Assembly (NCBI GenBank): GCA_011389735.1
Contig: JAABTS010000001.1
Location: 1 to 64,000, forward strand
Source of the DNA: Desulfobacteraceae bacterium
Lineage (GTDB): Bacteria; Desulfobacterota; Desulfobacteria; Desulfobacterales; JAABTS01
Length of the DNA: 64,000 bases
Direction: 5' to 3'
The notes beneath the pieces were generated by a model, which worked only from the letters and a program-made list of their open reading frames with translations, did no database searches and was not told the DNA's origin. Numbering within the stretch: the stretch's first letter is position 1; every line of letters starts with the position of its first letter. A program made the translations under genes and the position numbers. Shown here one piece after another: positions 1-8,714 of the stretch.

Positions 1-323
1 GCGATTTTTTGAATCACGATCCCACGGAATAAAAATGGGATCATTTTAGCAATCTCTTTTGTAAGGATTTTCATCAGACCAGTTGCAACCGGTCGGCGCT
101 GTTTTCAATTTTGTTCAAAAATATGAATAGTATGATTCACGGGTATTGAACTCAGGAAGTACGACCCTACGATCTTTGAAAACCGATTCCTTCAAATCCG
201 TTATAACGAGAAATTATTGCAATTTCGGGTGAAATCCAATATATGCAAGATGAAACATCAATGGATACGGCGGCGTGTGTTTTTTTACCGGCCGCCGCAA
301 CGGTCATGGAAAGTGAATCGATA

Positions 324-1745
324 ATGAAAGACAGTGTATTTATCAAGCGATCGATAATTCAGGCTCCGGTCGAAGATGTGTTCGAATGGCACGAACGGCC
401 CGGAGCGCTGGAACGGCTGACGCCGCATTGGGACAGGATGAAGGTCGTTGAACGGTCGGGCGGAATTTTGCCTGGAGGCCGGACGGTTTTAAAAATGCAA
501 GCCGGGCCCGTGCCGTTTATTTGGGTGGCGGAGCATACGGATTACGAAAAACCTCGGATGTTCAGAGACATGCAGGTGAAGGGGCCGTTCGCCGGATGGG
601 TGCATACGCATTCGTTCGAACCGGCGGGGTCCGATTCTTGTGTTCTGGAGGATCGTATTGATTACCGGTTGATGTTCAACCCGTTCGGGCGTTTTTTCAT
701 GGGAAAGATAATCCGGGATCAATTGGAGGCCATATTCGCATTTCGCCACCGGACATTTGCGGAGGACATGGCGCTTCATTATCCTGATCGGGATAAACCG
801 CGGATGACGTTTTTGATCAGCGGCGCCGGCGGCGTTATCGGGTCGGTGTTGATTCCGTTTCTCACCACGGGAGGTCACCGGGTGATCCGGCTGGTGCGGG
901 ACAAATCCTTATTGGGTTCGGACACGGCGTATTGGAACCCTAAATCCGGAGTGATGGAATTGAACGGCTTGCCGCCGGTTGACGCGGTGATCCATCTGGC
1001 CGGCGAAAACATCGGCAAGGGCGCATGGACCGATGAAAAGAAAAAGGAAATAATTGAAAGCCGCACCAGGGGCACGGCGCTTATCGCTGACGCCGTGTCA
1101 AAGCTCGATCCGCCTCCCAAAACAATGCTGACCGCATCCGCCATAGGATATTACGGAAACCGGGATGAATGCATATTGACCGAAGACGACGAATGCGGCT
1201 GTGATTTTATTTCGGACGTATGCGACAGGTGGGAACAGGCGGCGGATTCGGCGGCGGACAAGGGGATTCGTGTCGTTCACATGAGAATAGGGGTTGCGCT
1301 GACGCCTCGGGGCGGCGCTCTGGAAAAACTCATCCTGCCGTTTCAGCTCGGTCTGGGCGGCAAAATCGGAACCGGCGGACAGTATATGAGCTGGGTCGGT
1401 GTTGACGACGTGGCGGGTGCGGTATATCATATTTTGATGCGGGACGACATTCACGGCCCGGTCAACATCGTGTCGCCGAATCCGGTAACCAATGAGGAAT
1501 TCACCAGGACTCTGAGCCGGGTTCTCAAACGGCCTGCTCCGTTCACGGTTCCCGAATCGGCCATTAATGCCTTGTACGGCGAGATGGGTAAGGAAGTGCC
1601 TTTGTCGAGCACCAGGGTGTCGCCGGTCAAATTGACGGATACGGGATACCGATTCAGGCATCCGGATCTGGAGGACGCTCTCAGGCATTTGCTCGGGAAA
1701 CTCCGATTCAAAAACCACGACTATCATTTAAAGGAAATAAGCTAA
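324..1745 (+). CDS. SRPBCC domain - TIGR01777 epimerase fusion
   Basis: 473-residue protein joining two domains. Residues 1 to about 150 look like an SRPBCC (polyketide cyclase/START-like) ligand-binding domain. From about residue 161 an NAD(P)-binding Rossmann domain begins with the glycine motif GAGGVIG and continues as an epimerase of the TIGR01777 (SDR) family. The sequences HLAGENIG and SAIGYYG, typical of that family, are both present. This fusion is known in bacteria; its substrate is not. The reading frame is open upstream to 243, but I prefer ATG 324 because GGAAAG lies about 9 nt before it and the SRPBCC homology starts there; ATG 306 is the alternative. The stop codon overlaps the start of the membrane-protein gene downstream, so the two are probably translationally coupled. 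Function in the cell unknown. Confidence 0.8.
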   Translation: MKDSVFIKRSIIQAPVEDVFEWHERPGALERLTPHWDRMKVVERSGGILPGGRTVLKMQAGPVPFIWVAEHTDYEKPRMFRDMQVKGPFAGWVHTHSFEPAGSDSCVLEDRIDYRLMFNPFGRFFMGKIIRDQLEAIFAFRHRTFAEDMALHYPDRDKPRMTFLISGAGGVIGSVLIPFLTTGGHRVIRLVRDKSLLGSDTAYWNPKSGVMELNGLPPVDAVIHLAGENIGKGAWTDEKKKEIIESRTRGTALIADAVSKLDPPPKTMLTASAIGYYGNRDECILTEDDECGCDFISDVCDRWEQAADSAADKGIRVVHMRIGVALTPRGGALEKLILPFQLGLGGKIGTGGQYMSWVGVDDVAGAVYHILMRDDIHGPVNIVSPNPVTNEEFTRTLSRVLKRPAPFTVPESAINALYGEMGKEVPLSSTRVSPVKLTDTGYRFRHPDLEDALRHLLGKLRFKNHDYHLKEIS

Positions 1746-2875
1746 TGATGAGCAACAAATTACGGGCCCTGTTCATGGCGATGATGTCGCTGGCGCTGTT
1801 TTTCGGATTTTTTCATCACTTTCAGTTTAGAAATGCGCCTTACGATTTTGACCGGCTTCATATTTTTTTGTTCAATCTTTGCAGCGGCGGATCGATTATT
1901 CTGTTTTTCACCCAGAAACGGGCCGAGGCGACGCTTCGGGTTCGGCTGTTTATCTGCCTTTCGCTGGGATACGCCCTGTTCGCTTTCTTCAAGGTTTATC
2001 CGCCGGCCGTCCTGCTCGCCTTTATACTCGCCGGTATTGTCGAATCCATTCGAATCGAGCATTTTTCCTTGTTCCCGGTCAATTTTTTCCAGTCCCGCGT
2101 TCCGGTGTATGAAAAATTCCATCAGGCGTCCCTGCTCTGTCTATCCATCGGACTCGTGATGTCCGGCTGCGTAATTGTCAACAACGAATACCTGAAGCTG
2201 GTCTCTTTTCCCAAGCTGACTCTGAACACGTTTTTTCTGGGATTTTCGTTTCCGCTGTCCCTGATCACTTTTTCGGAGATTTTCGCGCTGATGAAAGACG
2301 ACGCAGGGGATATGGCCAATATACTGAAAAATATCGGGTTCTGGTTTATCAACCTGGGCGTGATTATTTTTTTCGTGTTTATTTTGTTTGAAAAGCCGGC
2401 TATGGAACTGGTGGTCTCCACGATTTTGTTTTTGACCGTGGTCATGGTGTTCAGAATGTTTTTGACGCTTGGGGTCAAAGTTCAGCAGAAAAAATTTCTG
2501 CTTTCCGGAATCTCTTTCCTCGTGTTCGGAGCGGTGACGGGAATTATCTACATTGTTCTGGGATTTTTTCCTGAAGCGTATACTCCCGAAACCAGTGGAT
2601 TCATCATGCGCCTTCACACCTTTTCGTCTCTATACGGATGGAATTTGAGCGGGCTGGCCATGATTTGCAGGCACGGAGCGTTTCCGATCCAATTGAATTC
2701 GACCGCGGCGGTTGCGTTTCATTGGGGCACGGTGATTATTCTGGCGCCGCTTGGGATGTATTATCCCTGGGCGGCGGTTGCGGCCGTATTCTGCTATACC
2801 GGTTTTTTGTATATTTTATTTTCAAGGGAGCCGACCCATCTTTCCATTTCGAACAACGGGACGGCGGCCGGTTAA
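1745..2875 (+). CDS. polytopic membrane protein, unknown function
   Basis: 376 residues, almost wholly hydrophobic, with about nine to ten predicted membrane-spanning stretches separated by short loops. A second ATG follows immediately at 1748. The ribosome-binding sequence AAGGAA lies about 8 nt upstream. The C-terminal half has a few histidines within or beside helices (RLHTFSSLYGW, FHWGT), which recalls heme-binding membrane proteins, but I cannot assign a family. It shares the TAATG junction with the epimerase fusion before it and lies 3 nt before the metallophosphatase after it, so the three genes are probably one operon. Position and hydrophobicity are seen directly; any redox role would be speculation. 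Confidence 0.7.
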   Translation: MMSNKLRALFMAMMSLALFFGFFHHFQFRNAPYDFDRLHIFLFNLCSGGSIILFFTQKRAEATLRVRLFICLSLGYALFAFFKVYPPAVLLAFILAGIVESIRIEHFSLFPVNFFQSRVPVYEKFHQASLLCLSIGLVMSGCVIVNNEYLKLVSFPKLTLNTFFLGFSFPLSLITFSEIFALMKDDAGDMANILKNIGFWFINLGVIIFFVFILFEKPAMELVVSTILFLTVVMVFRMFLTLGVKVQQKKFLLSGISFLVFGAVTGIIYIVLGFFPEAYTPETSGFIMRLHTFSSLYGWNLSGLAMICRHGAFPIQLNSTAAVAFHWGTVIILAPLGMYYPWAAVAAVFCYTGFLYILFSREPTHLSISNNGTAAG

Positions 2876-2878
2876 ATT

Positions 2879-3604
2879 ATGAGATTCGCCGTCATATCGG
2901 ACATCCACGGCAATATGGACGCTTTCGAAGCCGTATTGGCGGATATTGACCGACAGTCCGTTTCCGATATTTATTGCCTGGGAGACAGTATCGGATACGG
3001 CGCGGAATCCGAAAAGGCGGTTCAGGAACTGATGCGGCGCGATATCCCTTCGGTTTTGGGCAATCACGAGATGGCTGTCGTGGATCCCGAGCATTTGGAA
3101 TTGTTCAACCCTGTGGCGCGAATGTCGTTGAGTGTCTGTATGGCCTCCCTTTCCGAACAATCAAAAAACTTTATCGAGAACATGCCGCAATTCATGGTGT
3201 ATCATAATTGCCGTTTCGTGCACGGATTTCCACCTGATTCGGTGGACATCTATTTGTTTCAGACGACGGACGATGAATTATCGGATGCGTTCATGAAAAT
3301 GAGGGAATGGATCTGCTTTGTAGGGCACACGCATGAACTGAACATTATCGAATATGACGGAGGCGCTATCGAAGCCTGGGTTCCGGGCCGGGGAAAGATC
3401 TCTCTGGATAAAGACCGCAAGTATATCATCAACGTCGGGAGTGTAGGCCAGCCCAGAGATCCTGACAACAACGCCAAATATTTGATCCTGGACACCCGGC
3501 GGCAAACCGCCGAATTGCGATTCGTACCTTACGATATTGAATCGGCCGTTGAAAAAATTCTGGAAGCCGGATTGCCCAGAGGCCACGCCGGACGATTGCG
3601 TTGA
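2879..3604 (+). CDS. calcineurin-like metallophosphoesterase
   Basis: 241 residues with the full series of metal-binding motifs of the metallophosphoesterase superfamily: SDIHGN at the N-terminus, CLGDSIGYG, LGNHE, and GHTH near residue 148. The order and length match the YfcE/diadenosine-polyphosphatase-like group of small cytoplasmic phosphodiesterases. The actual substrate cannot be told from sequence. The gene follows the membrane-protein gene by 3 nt and so belongs to the same transcription unit. The C-terminus contains the usual INVGSVGQPRD motif that closes the active site in this group. A second, shorter member of the same superfamily is encoded at 41257-41910. Confidence 0.85.
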   Translation: MRFAVISDIHGNMDAFEAVLADIDRQSVSDIYCLGDSIGYGAESEKAVQELMRRDIPSVLGNHEMAVVDPEHLELFNPVARMSLSVCMASLSEQSKNFIENMPQFMVYHNCRFVHGFPPDSVDIYLFQTTDDELSDAFMKMREWICFVGHTHELNIIEYDGGAIEAWVPGRGKISLDKDRKYIINVGSVGQPRDPDNNAKYLILDTRRQTAELRFVPYDIESAVEKILEAGLPRGHAGRLR

Positions 3605-3692
3605 CCGGGAAAAATCGCGGTTCGTTCGAGCCGGTTTGCCGGGGGTGTTCTTTAAAGCCCGAATAACCAGGGCCACAGAAAGGAATAACACA

Positions 3693-4730
3693 ATGACATA
3701 TCCATTCAAAAATTTAATCTTCGAAGGCGGCGGCGTTAAAGGCATCGCCTATGTCGGCGCATTACAGGAGCTTTCGGAACGGGACATTCTTCGCGGTATA
3801 GACCGGGTGGGAGGCGCGTCGGCCGGGGCGATCAACGCCGTCTTGACCGCCCTGGGGTATTCGCTCGATGAAACCCGGGACATTCTTTGGGATCTCGATT
3901 TCAAAAAGTTTATGGACGATTCCTGGGGGATCGTCAGAGACACCCAGCGGTTGATCAATAAATACGGATGGTATAAAGGAGATTTTTTCAGATCGTGGAT
4001 AGGAAAGCTCATAAAAGAAAAAATCAAGAATGAACACGCCACTTTCAACGATTTGAGAAATCGCAATTGCAAGGATTTGTATATCGTCGGCACGAACCTT
4101 ACCACTGGATTTTCGGAAGTCTTTTCCTTCGAACACACTCCCAGGATGCGGGTGATCGACGCAGTGAGGATTTCCATGTCCATTCCTCTGTTTTTCACCG
4201 CAGTGAAACATATGAGCAACGACACGTATGTGGACGGCGGGGTGCTGAACAACTATCCGATTAAATTGTTTGACCGGGAAAAATATATCCGGGAATCAAG
4301 AATCGGCCGAAACGCGAGAAAAACCGATTATTACGCGGAAACCAACCGGAAGATAGAAAAAACGAGCAGTAAATATGTATATAATAAGGAGAGCCTCGGG
4401 TTCCGGCTGGACAGCTCCCGGGAAATAGCCATGTTTCGGGACGGAGCGGAACCGGTTCACAACCGGATAGACGATTTTTTCGATTACGCCTGGGCTCTGA
4501 TCAACACTCTGCTCAGTGTTCAGGATGTAAAACACCTGCACAGCGATGACTGGCATCGAACCATCTATATCGATACTCTGGGTGTTTCCACGACGGATTT
4601 CAATCTGAGCGATGAATTAAAGAAAAAGCTTGTGGATGAAGGCCTGAAGGGAATTAGAAGATATTTCGACTGGTACGACAGGGCGGAACCAGGTAATATG
4701 CCGATCAATCATCCGGATAGCGATTTGTAG
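3693..4730 (+). CDS. patatin-like phospholipase
   Basis: 345-residue lipid acyl hydrolase of the patatin family. It shows the oxyanion-hole motif GGGVKG near residue 12, the nucleophile elbow GASAG (Ser about residue 41) and the catalytic aspartate in VDGGVLNNYP near residue 180, giving the Ser-Asp dyad. No signal peptide is seen, so the protein is probably cytoplasmic or peripheral to the inner membrane. The frame is open from 3537, but that part overlaps the metallophosphatase; ATG 3693 has AAAGGA about 8 nt before it and begins directly at the patatin fold. A charged insert at about residues 195-235 follows the DGG motif. No nucleotide cyclase gene is beside it, so there is no reason to call it a CBASS effector. 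Confidence 0.9.
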   Translation: MTYPFKNLIFEGGGVKGIAYVGALQELSERDILRGIDRVGGASAGAINAVLTALGYSLDETRDILWDLDFKKFMDDSWGIVRDTQRLINKYGWYKGDFFRSWIGKLIKEKIKNEHATFNDLRNRNCKDLYIVGTNLTTGFSEVFSFEHTPRMRVIDAVRISMSIPLFFTAVKHMSNDTYVDGGVLNNYPIKLFDREKYIRESRIGRNARKTDYYAETNRKIEKTSSKYVYNKESLGFRLDSSREIAMFRDGAEPVHNRIDDFFDYAWALINTLLSVQDVKHLHSDDWHRTIYIDTLGVSTTDFNLSDELKKKLVDEGLKGIRRYFDWYDRAEPGNMPINHPDSDL

Positions 4731-4822
4731 CCCCCGTACCGCGATTACATGTTTCCGGGGGAAACGGCGCCGCATCGATCCGTCAAACGGACAAACCAAT
4801 GCGGCCCGGTTTTTCCGGATAA

Positions 4823-4984
4823 TTATTCAATGTCCTTGACGGATTCTTTTGTCTTGGTGACGGTTTGCTCTTTACCCGACAAAAAGTCCGGCACATCCAG
4901 AAACGGAATGCGAACCACATTGAAAAAGTTCAATCCGAACAACACAACCAGGATGATGATTCCGTATAAAAAATATTTGCCCAT
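4823..4984 (-). CDS. 53-residue single-pass membrane peptide
   Basis: A short gene opposite to its neighbours. The start codon at 4984 is preceded by a near-perfect Shine-Dalgarno sequence, GAGGAGGT, 6 nt away. The predicted product opens MGKYFLYGIIILVVLFG: one hydrophobic helix at about residues 4-22, then a short segment rich in F, P and D, and a charged lysine/glutamate tail ending at residue 53. It is convergent with the patatin-like gene. The strong ribosome-binding site, the single clear helix and the amphiphilic tail argue for a real small protein. An open frame on the opposite strand at 4749-5021 has none of these. Function unknown; it could be a small regulator or subunit of a membrane complex. 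Confidence 0.65.
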   Translation of the reverse strand: MGKYFLYGIIILVVLFGLNFFNVVRIPFLDVPDFLSGKEQTVTKTKESVKDIE

Positions 4985-5253
4985 TCAACTACCTCCTCAA
5001 TCTACTGTTACAATCCTGTAATCTTTCAAAAAAACATTTTGCTCCGCTGTTATGTGAAATTGAATCTTCCGATACTCTATCGCTTTTCATGTTTAATTCC
5101 CAATGCAATACCTTCCGGAGACATAATCAAGCCCTGTATCGCCATCTTCCCATATCTTTATGAAATATAACACCTGAAAGGTAGGGTATCAATGCCGTGA
5201 AAAGAATAATTTGCGAATAATTCATTATTATATGATCGGAATATTTTTTCCCG

Positions 5254-5317
5254 TGCTCCCCGGGCATTTGTAATCCCCGTCGGCTACGAGATATACACGC
5301 GGGTTACAAACCCGCTC
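5254..5317. repeat. REP-like repeat, family B, copy 1
   Basis: Palindromic unit with the core CATTTGTAATCCCCGTCGG followed by CACGCGGGTTACAAACCCGC. Both halves can form short hairpins. Related copies lie at 5351-5433, 5788-5864 and 35281-35347. In this region nothing else is coded between 5022 and 5895 except the transposase remnant. Confidence 0.7.
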
Positions 5318-5350
5318 GGAGCAGTGGTTGCAAACGCGCTTATGGCCTTA

Positions 5351-5433
5351 TTCGTACTCTCAGGGGATTTATTCGTGCTCTCAGGGGATTTGTAATCCCC
5401 GTCGGCCACGAGAAGTACACGCGGGTTGCAAAC
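5351..5433. repeat. REP-like repeat, family B, copy 2 (truncated)
   Basis: A short direct duplication (CTCTCAGGGGATTTATTCGTG) leads into a second copy of the family B unit. Its right end stops at GCGGGTTGCAAAC, exactly where the transposase-like reading frame begins, as if the transposase fragment had broken or been inserted into the repeat. Confidence 0.65.
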
Positions 5434-5677
5434 ACTGGCCTATCATTTGCTCTATTCCATTGAATATACGCTGAGGATAAATGGAGATCGATCAAGATGG
5501 GCGACAGTTAAACGTTTGATGAGTAATCATTGTTATTCAACCATTCAATTGCCGACTACGCAGGGAACGGTGATCAACCTTCGCAAACCCGTCATTCCGG
5601 AAGGAGTTCATCAAGAGCTATACCGAAAATTGGATGTAGAAATGTCATCGCTGCCAAAAACTCAGAATCTGGCATAG
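5432..5677 (+). pseudogene. C-terminal remnant of IS1634-type transposase
   Basis: An 80-residue reading frame that resembles the last part of IS1634/IS4-superfamily DDE transposases. The segments YHLLYSIEYTLR, RWATVKRLM and INLRKPVIPEGVHQELY are typical of the C-terminal tail of that group. The N-terminal and catalytic parts are absent; the left end abuts a family B repeat. No start codon with a ribosome-binding site is visible, and no terminal inverted repeats of a complete insertion sequence were found. It is a dead fragment marking past transposition at the downstream edge of the phage-defence block. Assignment is from memory of the family. Confidence 0.7.
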
Positions 5678-5787
5678 CGGAAAAAATGTTGGTCGCGCTG
5701 TAGTGACTGTCGCCATAAACACCTGAATATAAAACACTATTTTTTTTAGCGCGAAGGTCAGGCTAAGTTGAAGCCCGCTTTAATCAC

Positions 5788-5864
5788 GCTCCAGGGGGGA
5801 TTTGCAATCCCCTTTGGCCGCGAAGCGAGAGGGGACACGCCGGTTACATACAAACCCGCCCAGG
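5788..5864. repeat. REP-like repeat, family B, copy 3
   Basis: GGGGGGATTTGCAATCCCC followed by GGCCGCGAAGCGAGAGGGG and a diverged right half, GCCGGTTACATACAAACC. It lies just past the 3' end of pglZ. The stretch between this and the transposase remnant (5678-5787) contains nothing I can identify. Confidence 0.6.
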
Positions 5865-5895
5865 GCTTCAAGTATTAGCCGAAGGCTATCTGTTG

Positions 5896-8574
5896 TCATA
5901 CATCCATCTCGAACTGTGTTTTCAACAATTGCATATTCACCGTCACGGAACCGGAAGCGGCGTCCAGTTCGAGGGTCTGGTAGCCGTCCACGTTCAGAAG
6001 GCGCTGCATCACGGAAATTATGTGTCTTGTCCGGTGCGGCGGTCTTTCCAGAGCCGTGGACAGGGTTGATATCAGGATTGTCCCCCTGTGATCCGACAGC
6101 GTTTTTAAAAATTTGAACACTGTTTCGTCCGGAGGCGCGATTCGTTCGCATAATTGTTTTTGCGCCGCCAGCACGGGAGATTTCAGCAATTGCTCGATCC
6201 AGTCCGGCTGCTCGTCGGCGTCCGTTTTTTTCGAAACCGATGATTTATCAGCGGAAAATATATCCAGTTGAGCCTTCGCGGAAACCGTCCTTGATTTTCG
6301 TTTCTTGGGAATTGAAGATTCGACGTTTTGTTCGATTTCCGGGACTGAAATATCCCACCATTCAGGTTCAAAAAGGGGAACCTGTTCCCACTCTTTTTCA
6401 TATCCGCGCCATTTCATGACGGCGTATGGGATAACCGTTTCCTGGGGAGTAACTCCGCCGTGGTAGCCGTTCCGTTTGTTGGCGTAGCGGATATGTTCGC
6501 TGTAGGGAGCGATCATGCGGCCGGAGGCGGGTTTGAGCACCCGCGGCCCGGAAACGGCGATTTCGCCGTCATGCGGATCGCCGTTATCCGTCCGCCACCG
6601 TTGTTCAGCGTCATAATCGAACCGCCGGGTATGATAATCCAGCACGTGGCCGTGGTCGCTGGTGATAATCACCATGCGTCCGGCGTCCGAGGCTGCGTGC
6701 AGCAGCCTGGACAGGACGGGCAGATGTTGCACCCGCCATTCATGGGCGATCTGATCGTCGCTGCTGAGCGAATTGTCCACGGCGTTCACCACCACGCCGA
6801 CGGCTTTCCGGCCGGGAGAGAAAATTTCATCCCGCACCGTTTCGGACAATGAAAGGCCTTCGGACCCGGTCAGTCCGGCTTTATGGAACAAAACCGGAGA
6901 CGTTCGACCGGCTTCGCACAGGGCTTTGTGGTTTGAAAACCCTTTGGATTCGTCATCCTTTGGATCGGCGGTCAGTTTTCCGCAAAACAGGCTGCGCCTG
7001 GATACATCCGTGGTGGTCGGCAGCGCGGCGATCACCGGTTTTCGGGGCGCCCATTCCGGATGGGTCAATTCAGCCCAGCCTTCCTTGGAGACCATATCGG
7101 CCTTCAGTTCGGAAAATACGGCGCAGCTCATCCCGTCCATGACGATCAGGAGAACAGGGTGTCGTTTTGCAATCGGCGCAATGATCCGATCCAGAAAATC
7201 TTCGATCTTGATCACCCCGCCGTCCGAAGCTCCCGATTCCGTCCAGGCTTTCAACAATTCGGCGAACCGTCGGTTTTGACGGCCTCTGAGGACCTCGACG
7301 GCTTTGAGCAGCCCGGCGTAGCAATTGTTAAGTTCCTTGCATTCGTCGCCGTTTCGAAGGCTGTCCCGGGCGCGGTCCACAAATCCGCCTTCTGCGTAAT
7401 ACCACGCGGCCGCATCGGAAAATCGGGCGAATTCTTCCGATTGTTCCGATTGCCGCGCCCATTTGATCAAACGCAGGGCCATCCGCATCCTGTCTATTCG
7501 TTTGGGCGCCTGATCCGCAAACATATGCCGTGCAGCGTCATAAAATCGTCCGGCCGTTTTTTCAAACAATTGCTCGCCGCCTTTTTTCAGGGCGTCCCCG
7601 GCCGTTTCGGCGAACCGTACCAGACGTTGTTCAAATCCCCTCGTGGATACGGAACTCATCCATGCGAATTCCTGTACGCCGATTTCATTGAAAAGCGTAT
7701 CCAGTTCCTCTTGGGCTCTGGTTCTCAGATCCGGCTGATCGCAGTTGCGGTAAGCTTCGATAGCCGCCTCCCTGAACCTCACAATCCAGTCCGGCGCCAG
7801 GATCAGACGGCCGGTGTAACGTTCCATCCGGACAGCGGCGTCTCTCAAAGCGGCTCTTCGTTTAGCGGCGTCTCCGCCCGCGACTTCGAACGTAAGCCCA
7901 AGGGACAGCAGATGTCGGCGCCGGCCCGATCTGACCAGCCGAAGCAGAAACGATTCCAGAGTGTCCGTCCCCTGGTCGATCCATTCACAAATATCTTCAA
8001 ACCGGTCATCGCTGATTTCTTTCAACAGGGATCTTTTTTGCTCGTCCATCGACCATTCGACAATATCGGCGGGAGCCGGACGGGCGGCGCCGAAACGTAG
8101 CAGAATATGCAATACTTCCTTCCAGATACGTTCAGCGGTCAGAAATCCGTTGACGGCGACCATGTATCCGCCGGCGGGGGCGTGATTGACAAGCACGTCC
8201 GCCAGCCAGGGCTTTTTGAACACCGAACCGTCGATCTCCACCGCCTGAAACAATTCCCTGACGCCGTCCCAGGGCCGGATGGGAATGAGCCTGCGTTTCG
8301 CCAGCCGGATTCGCAGATCGCTCCCCAGTTCCGTGTCGTCCATACGGGTGGCGAACACAAGGCGCGTTCCCTGTTGTTTCGCCCTCAACAGCGCCTCGCG
8401 GACCGCCAGTTGCGAATCGCATTGCAGGGCCAGAAAAGACCGGCCGCCGGCTTCGATAATGCTTTCCGACTGCCATTCGTCAGGAGTTTGAAGGCCGATA
8501 ACGCCGGCGTCCGGGTATTTTTTCAGAACCCCGTTCAGATGATTTTTGAGTTGAAACGGTTTGATTACGGGCAT
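5896..8574 (-). CDS. pglZ: PglZ, BREX/Pgl alkaline-phosphatase-fold protein
   Basis: 892 residues. The central PglZ domain, an alkaline-phosphatase-superfamily fold, is recognised by VLLIVMDGMS near residue 476 (metal-binding aspartate) and by TSDHGH near residue 640 (metal-binding Asp/His). The long N-terminal part is typical of the type 2 (Pgl) branch. PglZ is a core component of every BREX system, which stop phage DNA replication and mark host DNA by methylation; its exact biochemical role is unsettled. It lies downstream of pglY on the same strand, separated by 140 nt that hold an inverted repeat (8605-8698). No strong ribosome-binding site precedes ATG 8574. The C-terminal 190 residues include a basic linker (IPKKRKSRTV) and a short winged-helix-like end. 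Confidence 0.9.
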   Translation of the reverse strand: MPVIKPFQLKNHLNGVLKKYPDAGVIGLQTPDEWQSESIIEAGGRSFLALQCDSQLAVREALLRAKQQGTRLVFATRMDDTELGSDLRIRLAKRRLIPIRPWDGVRELFQAVEIDGSVFKKPWLADVLVNHAPAGGYMVAVNGFLTAERIWKEVLHILLRFGAARPAPADIVEWSMDEQKRSLLKEISDDRFEDICEWIDQGTDTLESFLLRLVRSGRRRHLLSLGLTFEVAGGDAAKRRAALRDAAVRMERYTGRLILAPDWIVRFREAAIEAYRNCDQPDLRTRAQEELDTLFNEIGVQEFAWMSSVSTRGFEQRLVRFAETAGDALKKGGEQLFEKTAGRFYDAARHMFADQAPKRIDRMRMALRLIKWARQSEQSEEFARFSDAAAWYYAEGGFVDRARDSLRNGDECKELNNCYAGLLKAVEVLRGRQNRRFAELLKAWTESGASDGGVIKIEDFLDRIIAPIAKRHPVLLIVMDGMSCAVFSELKADMVSKEGWAELTHPEWAPRKPVIAALPTTTDVSRRSLFCGKLTADPKDDESKGFSNHKALCEAGRTSPVLFHKAGLTGSEGLSLSETVRDEIFSPGRKAVGVVVNAVDNSLSSDDQIAHEWRVQHLPVLSRLLHAASDAGRMVIITSDHGHVLDYHTRRFDYDAEQRWRTDNGDPHDGEIAVSGPRVLKPASGRMIAPYSEHIRYANKRNGYHGGVTPQETVIPYAVMKWRGYEKEWEQVPLFEPEWWDISVPEIEQNVESSIPKKRKSRTVSAKAQLDIFSADKSSVSKKTDADEQPDWIEQLLKSPVLAAQKQLCERIAPPDETVFKFLKTLSDHRGTILISTLSTALERPPHRTRHIISVMQRLLNVDGYQTLELDAASGSVTVNMQLLKTQFEMDV

Positions 8575-8604
8575 ATGTCAATACAATTTTCCGGTTGATA
8601 TTTT

Positions 8605-8698
8605 GGCATCCTTCATAAACCCAGGAAAGTGGTTGACACTTTCCAAGTCGGGATCGGGATCGGGATTTCAAAGTGTAAACTGACAGATGAAGGATGCC
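8605..8698. repeat. inverted-repeat element, family C, copy 1
   Basis: Perfect 12-bp outer inverted repeats (GGCATCCTTCAT and its complement) enclose an inner imperfect pair (GTTGACACTTT / AAAGTGTAAAC) and a run of the hexamer GGGATC. It fills most of the pglY-pglZ gap. A longer relative is at 37216-37356. It could form a hairpin in the pgl transcript. Confidence 0.75.
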
Positions 8699-8714
8699 AT
8701 ATTTTTTGTCATTT

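Noticed and set aside
3693..4730. patatin-like lipase as an anti-phage (CBASS CapV-type) effector
   Set aside because: No CD-NTase or other CBASS gene is adjacent; the neighbours are ordinary metabolic or membrane genes.
4749..5021. 90-residue open frame on the plus strand
   Set aside because: It has no ribosome-binding site and irregular composition, and it overlaps the better-supported minus-strand membrane peptide at 4823-4984.
7060..8100. 346-residue open frame antisense to pglZ
   Set aside because: It is a GC-rich shadow of pglZ. It is rich in Arg, Pro, Phe and Gln, has no recognisable motif, and lies wholly inside a gene with clear family signatures.
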